64,000 nucleotides of DNA, taken from contig CACHDI010000003.1 in assembly GCA_902578545.1 (NCBI GenBank), positions 62,001 to 126,000 on the forward strand, given 5' to 3'. A program made the position numbers and the translations under genes. Of the stretch, positions 55,055 to 64,000 are shown in pieces (positions within the stretch are counted from its first letter, which is position 1; the number at the start of each line of letters is the position of its first letter). This DNA is from an uncultured Alphaproteobacteria bacterium. GTDB taxonomy: Bacteria > Pseudomonadota > Alphaproteobacteria > Rhodobacterales > Rhodobacteraceae. The notes beneath the pieces are model-generated. The model was not told the origin of the DNA. It was given only the letters and a program-made list of their open reading frames with translations, and searched no databases.

Positions 55055-56173
55055 TTAAACCCTCATTGGCATTACAACATATATTGCGCTTTCATCATCA
55101 ACATCCCTCATCAATGCAGGATCTCCTGACGATTTAAAACTAAACTCTACATTTTTTCCATCTACTTGAGAAGCCAGTTCTTGTAGATACCTTCCATTAA
55201 ACCCTATTTCCAAATTATCCTGATCATAATCGACAAACATCTCATCTTCTGCTTTTCCATTTTCAGGAGAATTAACAGATAATTGTAAACTACCTGAGCT
55301 TAATTTAAGTTTTACGGCTCTGGACCTTTCTGAACTTACTGTAGAAACTCTATCAACTGCCTTAGAAAATTCAGAAGCATTAACCTTTAACTTTTTATCA
55401 TTATTTATTGGTATTACCCTTTTATAATCTGGGAAGGTACCATCAACTATTTTTGACGTCAAAGTAAGTGACTTATTAGCAAATCTTATTTTATTATTAG
55501 AAATTGAAATTGAAATATCATCATTATCATTCTCTAGAATCATCCTAAGCTCACCAACAGTTTTCTTTGGCACAATAATACCAGAAAAACTATTTTTTAA
55601 CCCTGGGTTTTCTATGTCTATTTGAGCTAACCTATGACCATCAGTCGCCACAGCACGTAAAATATTTTTTTCATTTTCAATGCAAGGATGCAAATAAACA
55701 CCGTTTAAATAATACCTAGTTTCTTCAGAAGACATTGCAAATTTAGACTTATCAAAAAGTCTTTTAATAACCTTTGATTTTAATGAAAATTCAAAATCAT
55801 ATTCTTCTGTGGCCATTATTGGAAAATCTTCTTTTGGTAAGGTAGAGAGAAAAAATTTAGATCTTGAAGCAACGATTTCTAATTGATTTGAACCTGATTC
55901 ATTTAAAAATTCGACCTGAGACCCGTCTGGTAATTTTCTGACAATCTCATAAAGTGTATTTGCTCCAACAGTAAGTGAACCTGGGGTTTCAACATCTGCA
56001 GAAACTTTATCTAAAACTTCAATATCTAAGTCTGTAGTCCTTAGATATAAAAAGGATTCTTTGGCTTCTAAAAGTACATTAGACAGAATAGGTATAGTTG
56101 TTCTCCTTTCTACTATGGATTGTACTCTAGCCATTGATTTTAAAAGTTCAGTCTGCTCAATACTCGCTTTCAT
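55055..56173 (-). CDS. dnaN: DNA polymerase III beta sliding clamp
   Basis: 372 residues. The three-domain clamp is intact: N-terminal RVQSIVERRTTIPILSNVLLEA, YYLNGVYLHP and VATDGHRLA in the middle, FNGRYLQELASQV, and the C-terminal VVMPMRV that forms part of the binding pocket. It follows dnaA by 62 bp. Confidence 0.98.
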   Translation of the reverse strand: MKASIEQTELLKSMARVQSIVERRTTIPILSNVLLEAKESFLYLRTTDLDIEVLDKVSADVETPGSLTVGANTLYEIVRKLPDGSQVEFLNESGSNQLEIVASRSKFFLSTLPKEDFPIMATEEYDFEFSLKSKVIKRLFDKSKFAMSSEETRYYLNGVYLHPCIENEKNILRAVATDGHRLAQIDIENPGLKNSFSGIIVPKKTVGELRMILENDNDDISISISNNKIRFANKSLTLTSKIVDGTFPDYKRVIPINNDKKLKVNASEFSKAVDRVSTVSSERSRAVKLKLSSGSLQLSVNSPENGKAEDEMFVDYDQDNLEIGFNGRYLQELASQVDGKNVEFSFKSSGDPALMRDVDDESAIYVVMPMRV

Positions 56174-56235
56174 TTTAGTTATCCAAAAAATATATATTAA
56201 AACTAAAAATATTTATTATTCAATTGTTTTTTAAA

Positions 56236-57612
56236 TCATGCCTCTAACATTCTTCTTAGGATTTCTACTTCCTCTGCAATTTGTAAATCTTTATTTTTTA
56301 ATTCTTCAATCTTCTTTACAGCATGAATTACAGTTGTATGGTCTCTCCCTCCAAATCTTCTTCCAATTTCAGGCAGGGACTTAGAAGTTAAATTTTTTGA
56401 TAAGAACATAGCTAATTGCCTAGGTCTAGAAATTGTTCTTGACCTTCTTGCTGATATCATATCACTCATTCTTAAATTGTAATGATCTGCTACTTTTCTT
56501 ATGATTTCTTCAATTGTGACTTTTCTTTCAGATATTCTAAGGATATCTGCTAAACATTCCTGAGCCATATCAATATCAATAGGCCTTCCAACTAATGAGG
56601 CATAAGCAAATAGCCTAGTCAAAGACCCCTCCAAAACTCTAACATTTGATGAAATTCTATGTGCTAAAAACTCCAGAATTCCATTATTAATATTAATCCC
56701 AGGATGAAGTTTACTTTGGATTTCTACTTTAGATTGAAGTATCCCAAGTCTTAGCTCGTAGTCAGTTGGGTGAAGATCTACAACCAAACCCCATGCTAGT
56801 CTTGATTTAATCCTTTCTTCTAATCCATCAATTTCTCCAGGGGCTCTGTCACCTGAAATTACTAATTGTTTTCCTTGTTCTACAAGAGCATTAAAAGTAT
56901 GAAAAAATTCGTCCTGAGTACTTTCTTTACCTGCAATAAACTGAACATCATCAACCATAAGAATATCAACTGACCTAAAGATTTCTTTAAAACCATACAT
57001 ATCTTTAAATCTTAAAGCTTGCACAAATCTATACATAAACTGTTCTGCTGAAAGATATAACATTCTCGATGAAGGATTTGTCTTTTTTATTTGCCAAGCA
57101 ATAGCATGCATTAGATGTGTTTTACCTAATCCAACTCCACCATATAAAAATAAAGGATTAAATGTAACAGGACCAATTTCAGATACACGTTTTGCTGCTG
57201 CATGCGCTAACTCATTAGGTTTTCCAACTACAAATCTTTCGAAAGTAAATCTTTTATCTAAAGGAGAGGAGGGTAACTCAATATTGTTATTATCTAAACT
57301 ATTTTTTATATTAGATAAATTATTATCTCTTTTTTCGGGAATATTTTTTTCATTAGAAAATGGTAAAGAATTCTTATTTTTAAATTCAAATAATATATCA
57401 TCGATAAAGATTTCTTCATTTTTGAAAGTTTCAATTATTGTTTCCCTGTAATTTCTATCGATCCAATTTGCTATAAAACTGTTGGGAACATTGAAAAATG
57501 CTGATTTTTTCTCAATTTTTACTAACTCAATCGACTCAATCCAGTTTTTGAAGATGTTTTTGCCTAATCTGGATTTAAGTATTAATCTAATCTTACTCCA
57601 TGAATTAATCAT
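56236..57612 (-). CDS. dnaA: Chromosomal replication initiator DnaA
   Basis: About 458 residues. N-terminal domain I (W-x-x-I, then FKNWIESIEL), linker, then AAA+: NPLFLYGGVGLGKTHLMHAIA (Walker A), VDILMVDDVQFIAGK (Walker B), and ERIKSRLAWGLVVDLHP (sensor/Arg finger). The C-terminal DNA-binding signature is LPEIGRRFGGRDHTTVIHAVKKI. I choose ATG 57612: AAGGAG lies 5 nt before it, and the following MINSWSKI aligns well with the start of DnaA proteins. An ATG at 57633 overlaps the stop of the upstream rhodanese gene as ATGA and is the main alternative, adding seven residues. It starts replication; I could not see clear TTATNCACA clusters to mark the origin in this window. Confidence 0.97.
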   Translation of the reverse strand: MINSWSKIRLILKSRLGKNIFKNWIESIELVKIEKKSAFFNVPNSFIANWIDRNYRETIIETFKNEEIFIDDILFEFKNKNSLPFSNEKNIPEKRDNNLSNIKNSLDNNNIELPSSPLDKRFTFERFVVGKPNELAHAAAKRVSEIGPVTFNPLFLYGGVGLGKTHLMHAIAWQIKKTNPSSRMLYLSAEQFMYRFVQALRFKDMYGFKEIFRSVDILMVDDVQFIAGKESTQDEFFHTFNALVEQGKQLVISGDRAPGEIDGLEERIKSRLAWGLVVDLHPTDYELRLGILQSKVEIQSKLHPGININNGILEFLAHRISSNVRVLEGSLTRLFAYASLVGRPIDIDMAQECLADILRISERKVTIEEIIRKVADHYNLRMSDMISARRSRTISRPRQLAMFLSKNLTSKSLPEIGRRFGGRDHTTVIHAVKKIEELKNKDLQIAEEVEILRRMLEA

Positions 57613-57629
57613 TCCTGCTCCTTGCTCAC

Positions 57630-58103
57630 TCATGACTGTTTCCATGGTAAACCAGAAAATTTCCAACCATTTGAAAATCCTCTTCTTTTATCTTCAGACA
57701 GATCACCTTCGAAACCAAATTTCACATTAATACATTTTATGGTATTTTTTATATTTTGTTGTTGATTTACAAGAGTTTGAACCGAATAAGCAGCATAAAG
57801 TGATCTGGAACCAGAACGACAAATGAAATACAATTTCGTGCAACTATCTAAATTTAATTTAGATAAAATTTCATCTTCAAAGTGTGGATTTTTTTGCATC
57901 AAAGGATAAAAAGCCCATTCGCAAAAAATAATATCATTTTTCATATTTTTAATATATGGATAGCCAACAAAATTCCATTCTGGCTTAGTTCTAACATCAA
58001 TTAAATAGCTTGAATCATCTATAGATAAATCACTATAAACAGAAGATGGCGGACTTTCTTCAATAATTATTTTTTTTTCAAAATTATCAGAAGATTGGCC
58101 CAA
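57630..58103 (-). CDS. Rhodanese-like domain protein
   Basis: 157 residues starting at TTG. A single rhodanese domain: YLIDVRTKPEWNFVGYP, then LYFICRSGSRSLYAA with the active Cys in a CRSGSRS loop, and the C-terminal GFEGDLSEDKRRGFSNGWKFSGLPWKQ. It may carry persulfide sulfur; its substrate is unknown. Its stop overlaps the possible dnaA start (ATGA), so it is likely to be co-transcribed with dnaA, an arrangement that would tie dnaA expression to this gene. One GANTC site lies upstream (58166-58170). Confidence 0.9.
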   Translation of the reverse strand: MGQSSDNFEKKIIIEESPPSSVYSDLSIDDSSYLIDVRTKPEWNFVGYPYIKNMKNDIIFCEWAFYPLMQKNPHFEDEILSKLNLDSCTKLYFICRSGSRSLYAAYSVQTLVNQQQNIKNTIKCINVKFGFEGDLSEDKRRGFSNGWKFSGLPWKQS

Positions 58104-58249
58104 GATAATAACTTTCCAAAATGAAGATTTATTGAACTGTTTTATTAATACACGACAAACTTAGAGAATCGATTAAGTTATTACAGGTTAAACATTGCTT
58201 CATATTGGAGCAATAGGAATGAAACAAGAACATTAAAAAATATTTTAAT

Positions 58250-58516
58250 TTATTTTGAAATAGCTTTAATTCTGGAGGATAATCTAGATATTTTTCTGCT
58301 AGCGGTATTCTTATGAAAGATCCCTTTGGTTACACCTCTCATTATTTCTGGTTGCGCAGCCTTTAAGCTTTCCATTGCCGCTTTAGCATCTTTTGATTCT
58401 AAAGCATCTTCTACCTTTCTAACAAAAGTTTTTATCCTAGACCTTCTAGATTTATTTATATCTGTCTTTCTTAACGTGTTTCTAATTCGCTTTTTTGCGG
58501 AAGGGGTATTAGCCAT
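58250..58516 (-). CDS. rpsT: 30S ribosomal protein S20
   Basis: 88 residues. [36 protein letters not shown] is the conserved basic helix of bS20, ending [14 protein letters not shown]. Its place next to dnaA is conserved in alphaproteobacteria. A 146-bp spacer separates it from the rhodanese-dnaA pair. Confidence 0.98.
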   Translation of the reverse strand: MANTPSAKKRIRNTLRKTDINKSRRSRIKTFVRKVEDALESKDAKAAMESLKAAQPEIMRGVTKGIFHKNTASRKISRLSSRIKAISK

Positions 58517-58582
58517 TTATTGTCTTTCCATTTATTTAAGGTGCTGATGGCATAGAGTTAACTAAAAGTCAACTATAAGAAG

Positions 58583-59359
58583 TTATCTATCTGAAAATTT
58601 TGGGGTCCTTTTTTCTACAAATGCAGCCATACCCTCTTTTTGATCCTCTGTTGAAAACAGTGAATGAAACTTTCTTCTTTCAAAAATGATGCCTGATGAA
58701 AGATTTGATTCATATGAGAAATTTATAGATTCTTTTATTGCAATAATTGATGACATAGATTTTTCACTTATTTTTTTTGCTATTTCTATAATCTTTATTT
58801 CAAAATCTTTCTCTGGAAAAACTCTGCTTACTAAACCTACTCTTTCAGCCTCTTGGGCGTCCATGTATCTCCCTGTTAAGTGCATGTCCATTGCCTTATA
58901 TTTACCTACTGATTTAGGAAGTCTCTGAGTTCCTCCTATTCCTGCCATAACTCCAAGGTTAATTTCGGGTTGTCCAAATTTAGCAGTTTCAGAAGCGATT
59001 AATATGTCACACATCATAGCTAATTCGCAACCACCACCTAAAGCATAGCCCGAAACACCTGCAATAATCGGCTTTCTAAAAGAAGAAATTACGTTATGTT
59101 CTTTAGTAAAATAATCATCTAAATACATTTCTGTTGAATTTTTTTTCTCCATTTCTTTAATGTCAGCTCCAGCTGCAAAAAACTTTTCTGATCCTGTTAA
59201 AATTATAACTCTCACATTTACATCGTTACTTGATTTTTCCAAAACAGAACAAAGCTCTTTTAACATTTTACCGTTTATTGCATTTAGAGCCTCAGGCCTA
59301 TTGAGTCTTATTAACAAAACTGTTTCGTGATGTTCTAAAATAATTGTTTCGTAAGCCAT
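58583..59359 (-). CDS. Enoyl-CoA hydratase
   Basis: 258 residues. The crotonase fold has the oxyanion motifs KFFAAGADIKEM and GVSGYALGGGCELAMMCD, and the catalytic Glu region FGQPEINLGVMAGIGGTQRLP. It hydrates trans-2-enoyl-CoA in beta-oxidation. It lies between mutM and rpsT as in Caulobacter and many relatives. Confidence 0.95.
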   Translation of the reverse strand: MAYETIILEHHETVLLIRLNRPEALNAINGKMLKELCSVLEKSSNDVNVRVIILTGSEKFFAAGADIKEMEKKNSTEMYLDDYFTKEHNVISSFRKPIIAGVSGYALGGGCELAMMCDILIASETAKFGQPEINLGVMAGIGGTQRLPKSVGKYKAMDMHLTGRYMDAQEAERVGLVSRVFPEKDFEIKIIEIAKKISEKSMSSIIAIKESINFSYESNLSSGIIFERRKFHSLFSTEDQKEGMAAFVEKRTPKFSDR

Positions 59360-59425
59360 ATATTACTCAATAATTAAATGTGTATCTATTTACTACAATA
59401 TTAAATATAGAACCAGACTAAATTT

Positions 59426-60310
59426 TCATAGCTGACAAATAGAACAAAAAAAAGTTGAACGACCAGATTGTTTTTTTCTCATTACAACTCCTTCACAATA
59501 TTTTCTCTTACAATAGGAATTTTCTCTTGAATAAACATTAAATAAATTTTGAAAATATCCTAATTCCCCACCTGTATCTTTAAAATCTTTCAGAGAAGAT
59601 CCTCCAGCATTTATTGCTTTAGTTAATACTATTTTTAAAGCATCTACCAAATCATCAAAATTTTGTTCATTCATATTATTACACATTTTATAAGGAGAAA
59701 TTTTTGCCTCCCATAATGCTTCACAAGCATAAATATTACCAATACCTGCAACTATATTTTGATCTAAAATTGCCGTTTTTATGAAACGTTTTTTTTGTTC
59801 AATTTTATCTTTTAAGATTGGAGAAGAAAAATGGTTGCTTAATGGTTCAGGACCCAGTTTTGATAGCCATTTATGGTTTTCTATTCTATCCGTTCTACTT
59901 AAATCAATTGCTCCAAATCGCCTAACATCATTGAAAACCAATTGACTACCATCATCAAAATCAATTTTTACATGATCATGCTTTCCTAATTTTAATAGTG
60001 TATGGTGAAAAACTCCCATTTCTATTTCCTGTGATGAACTTTTTTTACTATGAGAATTATCGTAAACCAGTAATCTTCCAGACATGCCAAGATGAATAAT
60101 TAAAGTATAATTAACATTGAAATTTATAAGTAAAAATTTACCTTTTCTATAAATTGAGAGAACAATTGCACCCTCAATTTTTTCTTTAATATTGGGTGGA
60201 ATTAGCCATCTTAAGTCTTTACGAAATTGTTGATATAAAGAAATTTTCTTACCAACTATCTTGATTCTCAAACCTCTACTTACAGTTTCTACTTCTGGTA
60301 ATTCTGGCAA
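59426..60310 (-). CDS. mutM: Formamidopyrimidine-DNA glycosylase
   Basis: 294 residues starting at TTG after GAGG. After Met removal, Pro1-Glu2 (PELPEVETVSRGL) form the catalytic end. VAGIGNIYACEALW (H2TH) and the C-terminal zinc finger YCKRKYCEG...FFCSICQL, with the C-x4-C spacing usual in alphaproteobacterial MutM, are present. It removes 8-oxoguanine opposite C and complements MutY (34820-35905). Confidence 0.97.
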   Translation of the reverse strand: MPELPEVETVSRGLRIKIVGKKISLYQQFRKDLRWLIPPNIKEKIEGAIVLSIYRKGKFLLINFNVNYTLIIHLGMSGRLLVYDNSHSKKSSSQEIEMGVFHHTLLKLGKHDHVKIDFDDGSQLVFNDVRRFGAIDLSRTDRIENHKWLSKLGPEPLSNHFSSPILKDKIEQKKRFIKTAILDQNIVAGIGNIYACEALWEAKISPYKMCNNMNEQNFDDLVDALKIVLTKAINAGGSSLKDFKDTGGELGYFQNLFNVYSRENSYCKRKYCEGVVMRKKQSGRSTFFCSICQL

Positions 60311-60378
60311 ACAAGACCTCTTTTTTTTGGAATTCGTAGGTTAATATAGTATTCTTAAATCAAAATAAAATAAATGTG

Positions 60379-61314
60379 ATGATTATGAGAAAAACAGCTC
60401 TTTATTACAATGATATATTCTTAGAACATCTGGTTCCTATTGGACATCCTGAAAATAAGAATAGAATACGTTTTATATTAGATAAAATAAAAAAAAGTGA
60501 TTTAAAAGGTCTTAAAATTAATTCTGCTAAACCAGCTAATTATAACATTCTAAGATTGGGACACTCTGATAAGTATTTAAATTGGCTTGATAGATTAAAA
60601 CCGGGAGAAGAAATTATTAAAATAGACCAGGATACTTTTATGTCAAAAAAGTCTCTTCAAGCAGCTAAAATAGGTGTTGGTTGTGTTATTGGTGCTATTG
60701 ATAGTATTGTGGAAATGCAAAATAAAAATGCGTTCTGTTTGATAAGGCCACCTGGGCATCATGCTGAGAGAGAAAAGGCTATGGGTTTTTGTTTTTTAAA
60801 TAACATAGCAATAGGAGCAAAGTATTTAAAAGAAATCAAACAAATCGACAAAATAGCGATTGTAGATTTTGATGTTCATCATGGAAATGGAACTCAAAAC
60901 ATTTTATGGAATGACCCAGATTGTCTTTTTATTTCAATTCACCAGAGTAATTTATTCCCATTTACTGGATTAGAAAATGAAACAGGAAATAAAAACAATA
61001 TACTTAATATACCTGTAAATGCAAATTCAAATAGTTTTGAATTTAGATATATTGTTGATAAGGTCGTTATCCCTAGATTAAAAGAGTTTCAACCAAAGTT
61101 TTTATTAATATCTGCCGGATTTGATGGTGAAAAGAATGACCAAATGTCTCAAACACAGTGGGTGGAGAGTGATTTTATATACCTCACAAAAAAATTAAAA
61201 AATTTAGCAAAAAAATATTGCGATAACAGAATTGTTTCTTGTTTAGAAGGGGGGTATCATCTGGAAAAACTTGCCTCATGCTGTGTTTCACATATAAAGT
61301 CTTTAATGGAGTAA
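60379..61314 (+). CDS. Histone deacetylase family amidohydrolase
   Basis: About 311 residues. The class II HDAC/acetylpolyamine amidohydrolase motifs appear in order: HPENKNRI near the start, RPPGHHAEREKAMGFCFLNNIAIGA, DFDVHHGNGTQ (zinc ligands), SAGFDGEKND and CLEGGYHLEKLA. The native substrate in bacteria is usually an acetylated polyamine or similar. The start could be GTG 60376, ATG 60379 or ATG 60385. It is followed two bases later by xseB. Confidence 0.92.
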   Translation: MIMRKTALYYNDIFLEHLVPIGHPENKNRIRFILDKIKKSDLKGLKINSAKPANYNILRLGHSDKYLNWLDRLKPGEEIIKIDQDTFMSKKSLQAAKIGVGCVIGAIDSIVEMQNKNAFCLIRPPGHHAEREKAMGFCFLNNIAIGAKYLKEIKQIDKIAIVDFDVHHGNGTQNILWNDPDCLFISIHQSNLFPFTGLENETGNKNNILNIPVNANSNSFEFRYIVDKVVIPRLKEFQPKFLLISAGFDGEKNDQMSQTQWVESDFIYLTKKLKNLAKKYCDNRIVSCLEGGYHLEKLASCCVSHIKSLME

Positions 61315-61316
61315 TA

Positions 61317-61547
61317 ATGAACAAAGATATAACTGAAAATATTACCTTTGAAAAAGCAATCGAAGAATTAGAAGATATAATTAAAAGCCTCGAACAAGGT
61401 GATGTACCTTTGGATGATACTATTGAATTATATGAAAGGGGTGCAAAATTAAAAGATTTTTGCGAAAAAAAACTTAAAGATGCAGAGATAAAAATAAAAA
61501 AAATAAATGAAAATACAAAAACCAAGGAAATAATTATTGAAGATTGA
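61317..61547 (+). CDS. xseB: Exodeoxyribonuclease VII small subunit
   Basis: 76 residues from ATG 61317, with GGAG 5 nt upstream; a longer frame upstream of this is spurious. TFEKAIEELEDIIKSLEQGDVPLDDTIELYERGAKL is the XseB pattern, a two-helix hairpin followed by a Lys-rich tail. It pairs with XseA (not in the window) to degrade single-stranded DNA. It overlaps ispA by 11 bp, the common xseB-ispA order, although dxs does not follow here. Confidence 0.94.
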   Translation: MNKDITENITFEKAIEELEDIIKSLEQGDVPLDDTIELYERGAKLKDFCEKKLKDAEIKIKKINENTKTKEIIIED

Positions 61548-62448
61548 AAAAAATGTAGAGCCTATAAAGTCTAATGAATTCTTAAAAGAATTATCTTTTT
61601 GTCGAAATGATACAAATTCTTATTTAAGAAAATTACTTCCCCAAGAAAATAATGAAGTTTTATATGATGCAATTAATTATGCAATATTTAGCGGGGGTAA
61701 AAGATTTAGAGCATTTTTAGTTATACAAGCTGCTAAACTATTTGAAATACCAAAGATTAGGGCGCTACAAGCTGCTTCAGCTATTGAAACTACACATACC
61801 TATTCTTTAGTGCATGACGACTTACCATCAATGGACAATGACGACATAAGAAGAGGTAAACCTACAGTCCACATAAAGTGGGACGAAGCTACAGCAGTTT
61901 TAGTAGGTGATGCATTACAAGCTTTTGCATATCAAATACTTTCTGATAAAAAAACTCATCCAAATTCTGAAGTTAGATTACATTTAATCAAAACTCTTTC
62001 TGAAGCTTCCGGCCATAATGGTATGGTATTAGGTCAATCTAAAGATTTAGAAGCAGAAAAAAATGTTAAATCACCTCAATTAAAGGATATAGTCAATTTA
62101 CAAAAACTAAAAACTGGGGCACTTTTCAGATGGTCTTTAGGGTCTGCAAGCATATTGGCAGAAGAAAAAAACGATCATTTAAAAATATATGCTGAAGCCA
62201 TTGGACTTGCTTTTCAAATAAAAGATGACCTTCTTGATCATGAAGGCACAACAGAAAAAATTGGAAAAAAAGTAGGTAAGGATAGTCAAGCAGGGAAGGC
62301 TACATTGGTATCAATCTTAGGAGTAGAAAATGCAAAAAAAAGGTGTTTAGAATTATGTGACGAAGCTTGTGAATCCCTTAATTTATTTGGTAAGAAATCA
62401 GAAATGTTAAAAACAGCCGCAAGATTTACAATTGAACGTGGTTTTTAA
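61537..62448 (+). CDS. ispA: Farnesyl diphosphate synthase
   Basis: 303 residues starting at TTG, after AAGGA. GGKRFRAFLVI, HTYSLVHDDLPSMDNDDIRRGKPT (first DDxxxxD) and IKDDLLDHEGTTEKIGKKVGKD (second Asp-rich motif) mark an E-type prenyl synthase. The long first-motif loop (DDLPSMD) is the class typical of bacterial FPP synthase. It makes farnesyl diphosphate for quinones and undecaprenyl phosphate. Confidence 0.95.
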   Translation: MKIEKNVEPIKSNEFLKELSFCRNDTNSYLRKLLPQENNEVLYDAINYAIFSGGKRFRAFLVIQAAKLFEIPKIRALQAASAIETTHTYSLVHDDLPSMDNDDIRRGKPTVHIKWDEATAVLVGDALQAFAYQILSDKKTHPNSEVRLHLIKTLSEASGHNGMVLGQSKDLEAEKNVKSPQLKDIVNLQKLKTGALFRWSLGSASILAEEKNDHLKIYAEAIGLAFQIKDDLLDHEGTTEKIGKKVGKDSQAGKATLVSILGVENAKKRCLELCDEACESLNLFGKKSEMLKTAARFTIERGF

Positions 62449-62449
62449 T

Positions 62450-63862
62450 TTAATTAAAAAATTTTTCCTCAATTGCTGTACCTAAAGACCTTACTCCTTG
62501 CATTAAACCTCCATAAGTTTTACCAGGTTTTGATTTTGTATTCCAACCAAATATATCAAAGTGTAAAAACATATTGTGACTTTTTGTAAATTTTTTTAAA
62601 AAAAGCGCAGCCGTTATAGCGCCAGCCATTCCACTTAAAGGTGCATTATTTAAATCTGTAAATTCCGATGATAATTCTTTATTATAATCTTTATAAAATG
62701 GAAGTCGCCAAACTGGGTCAAACACTTTATCTCCACTTTTTTTTAATAGGTCTGCAAAATCATCACAAGTTGAAAAGAAAGGAGTTATATCCGGTCCCAT
62801 TGCTACTCTAGCTGCTCCAGTAAGTGAAGCAAATGTTACCAAAATATCTGATTTTTTTTCGGTTGAATATGTCAAAGCATCAGCCAAAATTAATCTTCCC
62901 TCAGCATCTGTATTTTTAATTTCTATTCCCTTACCACTTCTAGAAATTAAAATATCACCTGGTCTAAATGACTTTTCTGATAAAGAATTCTCTACACAAG
63001 GAATCAGTATTCTCAAATTAAGATTTAAATTTAATCTTATTAAATAGTGAGCAAGACCCAAAACTGAAGCTGCTCCTGACATATCTTTCTTCATATTCAT
63101 CATGCCAAAACCGCTCTTTAAATTTAGTCCTCCTGTATCGAAACAAACACCCTTTCCTATTAAAGTTAGATTAAGCGATGAATTAGATCTTTTATATGTT
63201 AACTCAAATAGTCGCGGTTTATTTGATGAGGCTTTTCCTACCTCATGAATTAAAGGAAAATCTTTTTTTAGACTTTTTCCACAAACAATTTTAAGTTTTG
63301 TATTATGAAAATTTGAGAATTTTTTTACATATTCCTCAAAATAATTAGGATTTAAAATATTCGCTGGAAGATTTATTAAATCCCTGACAACATACTCGCT
63401 TTCAGCAAAGTATAATATCTTATTCTTTTTTTTATAATTAGGTAGATTTAGAGTTGGCTTTTTTAAACTTTTTGACCTTTTATGATATTCTTTAAAAGAA
63501 TAAAAACTCAAATAAAAACCTAAAATCAACTCAAATGTGTTTTCATTTTTTGGATAATTTTTAATGAGGTAATTATTCTTGGGTAATTTTGAAAGCTGAC
63601 TTCCAATTAAAAATTTTGAAACTTTTCTTGTTTTTTTCATTCCAAAAATAACAGAAGAAATTTTACCATTTATGTCTGGTAAAATGACATAATTGCCATA
63701 ATTAAAATTAAAATTTAATTGTTTTAAAAAACTATAGTTTGCGGTTGTTAGTATTTTTTCTATTTCAGAAAATTTACTACAGAAATGAATAGTAATTGTT
63801 TTTTTTAAAGTTTTATTGGATATTATTTTTGAATTAATTCTTTTTAACGATTTTTGTATCAA
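62450..63862 (-). CDS. M17 leucyl aminopeptidase
   Basis: 470 residues starting at TTG. GKGVCFDTGGLNLKSG (metal site, Lys/Asp), KKDMSGAASVLGLAH, and KNTDAEGRLILADALTYS (catalytic NTDAEGRL) are the M17 signature. The N-terminal 160 residues are poorly conserved and Lys-rich. It hydrolyses N-terminal residues using two divalent metals. It begins 12 bp after asd and is likely in the same transcript. Confidence 0.95.
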   Translation of the reverse strand: MIQKSLKRINSKIISNKTLKKTITIHFCSKFSEIEKILTTANYSFLKQLNFNFNYGNYVILPDINGKISSVIFGMKKTRKVSKFLIGSQLSKLPKNNYLIKNYPKNENTFELILGFYLSFYSFKEYHKRSKSLKKPTLNLPNYKKKNKILYFAESEYVVRDLINLPANILNPNYFEEYVKKFSNFHNTKLKIVCGKSLKKDFPLIHEVGKASSNKPRLFELTYKRSNSSLNLTLIGKGVCFDTGGLNLKSGFGMMNMKKDMSGAASVLGLAHYLIRLNLNLNLRILIPCVENSLSEKSFRPGDILISRSGKGIEIKNTDAEGRLILADALTYSTEKKSDILVTFASLTGAARVAMGPDITPFFSTCDDFADLLKKSGDKVFDPVWRLPFYKDYNKELSSEFTDLNNAPLSGMAGAITAALFLKKFTKSHNMFLHFDIFGWNTKSKPGKTYGGLMQGVRSLGTAIEEKFFN

Positions 63863-63874
63863 TGAAAAACTTTT

Positions 63875-64000
63875 CTAATTTAATTTAAATTTCTTTATAA
63901 AAAGCTCAGCTATTTGTACTGCATTTAATGCTGCGCCTTTTCTTAAATTATCAGATACACACCATAAATTTAGTCCATTTTCAATAGTGGTATCCTGTCT
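63875..64000 (-). CDS. asd: Aspartate-semialdehyde dehydrogenase, C-terminal end (partial)
   Basis: The last 41 codons lie in the window, reading [27 protein letters not shown] and ending [16 protein letters not shown]. The [22 protein letters not shown] block is highly conserved in Asd. The 5' part lies beyond base 64000. It makes aspartate semialdehyde for Lys/Thr/Met and diaminopimelate. Confidence 0.92.
   Translation of the reverse strand, partial: RQDTTIENGLNLWCVSDNLRKGAALNAVQIAELFIKKFKLN

Overview
The window looks like a piece of chromosome from a streamlined, AT-rich, free-living (probably marine) alphaproteobacterium. The evidence for the class is the block dnaA-dnaN-recF-gyrB with rpsT, enoyl-CoA hydratase and mutM beside it, a CcrM-type GANTC methyltransferase, the mutY / DUF721 / DsbA-like neighbourhood, and a SapC-family protein. 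Spacers are very short, several gene ends overlap, and TTG start codons are common. I cannot name the genus. I see no IS element, prophage, CRISPR array, rRNA or integrase.

Layout. (1) 1-22751 is a cell-surface and type I secretion island. A giant RTX-type protein gene runs off the left edge (more than 3,840 codons visible, minus strand). It is preceded by a 96-aa protein of unknown function and by a roughly 970-aa Thr/Ala-rich, RTX-bearing, S-layer-like protein with a lipobox. A SapC-family gene and a small conserved gene follow on the plus strand. Then comes a minus-strand type I secretion operon: a TolC-type outer-membrane lipoprotein, an ABC exporter with a degenerate C39-like domain, an HlyD adaptor, and an unusual fourth gene for an AsmA-like membrane-anchored protein. 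(2) 23043-26802 holds a GT2-GtrA fusion glycosyltransferase, a PMT/ArnT-type glycosyltransferase and a porin. (3) 27189-33703 is a plus-strand housekeeping run: leuS, lptE, holA, pmbA, lpxK. (4) 33718-41946 holds a DsbA-like protein, a DUF721/DciA-like protein, mutY, ccrM, rnhB, tRNA-Arg(CCT), ubiB, ubiE, rsmD and an FAD reductase. (5) 42023-48014 holds a peroxiredoxin, a four-gene operon (RidA, GDPD, FemAB-like, pterin dehydratase), an MlaC-like protein and a class A PBP. (6) 48247-51458 holds PII, the ammonium transporter, HU and an EamA transporter. (7) 51455-60310 is the minus-strand replication and repair block: mutM, enoyl-CoA hydratase, rpsT, rhodanese, dnaA, dnaN, recF, gyrB. (8) 60379-64000 holds an HDAC-like amidohydrolase, xseB, ispA, an M17 aminopeptidase and the C-terminal end of asd.

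How the parts fit. The left 23 kb reads as a self-contained surface-layer or giant-adhesin system: two large Ca-binding RTX substrates, a type I exporter with an extra AsmA-like component, SapC, and possibly the adjacent glycosyltransferases to decorate the surface. The giant protein mixes RTX modules with two repeated domain types that resemble phage structural-protein modules. This is the best candidate for something undescribed. The rest is mostly core metabolism and envelope biogenesis, with one clear regulatory point: two GANTC sites 10 bp apart directly upstream of ccrM.
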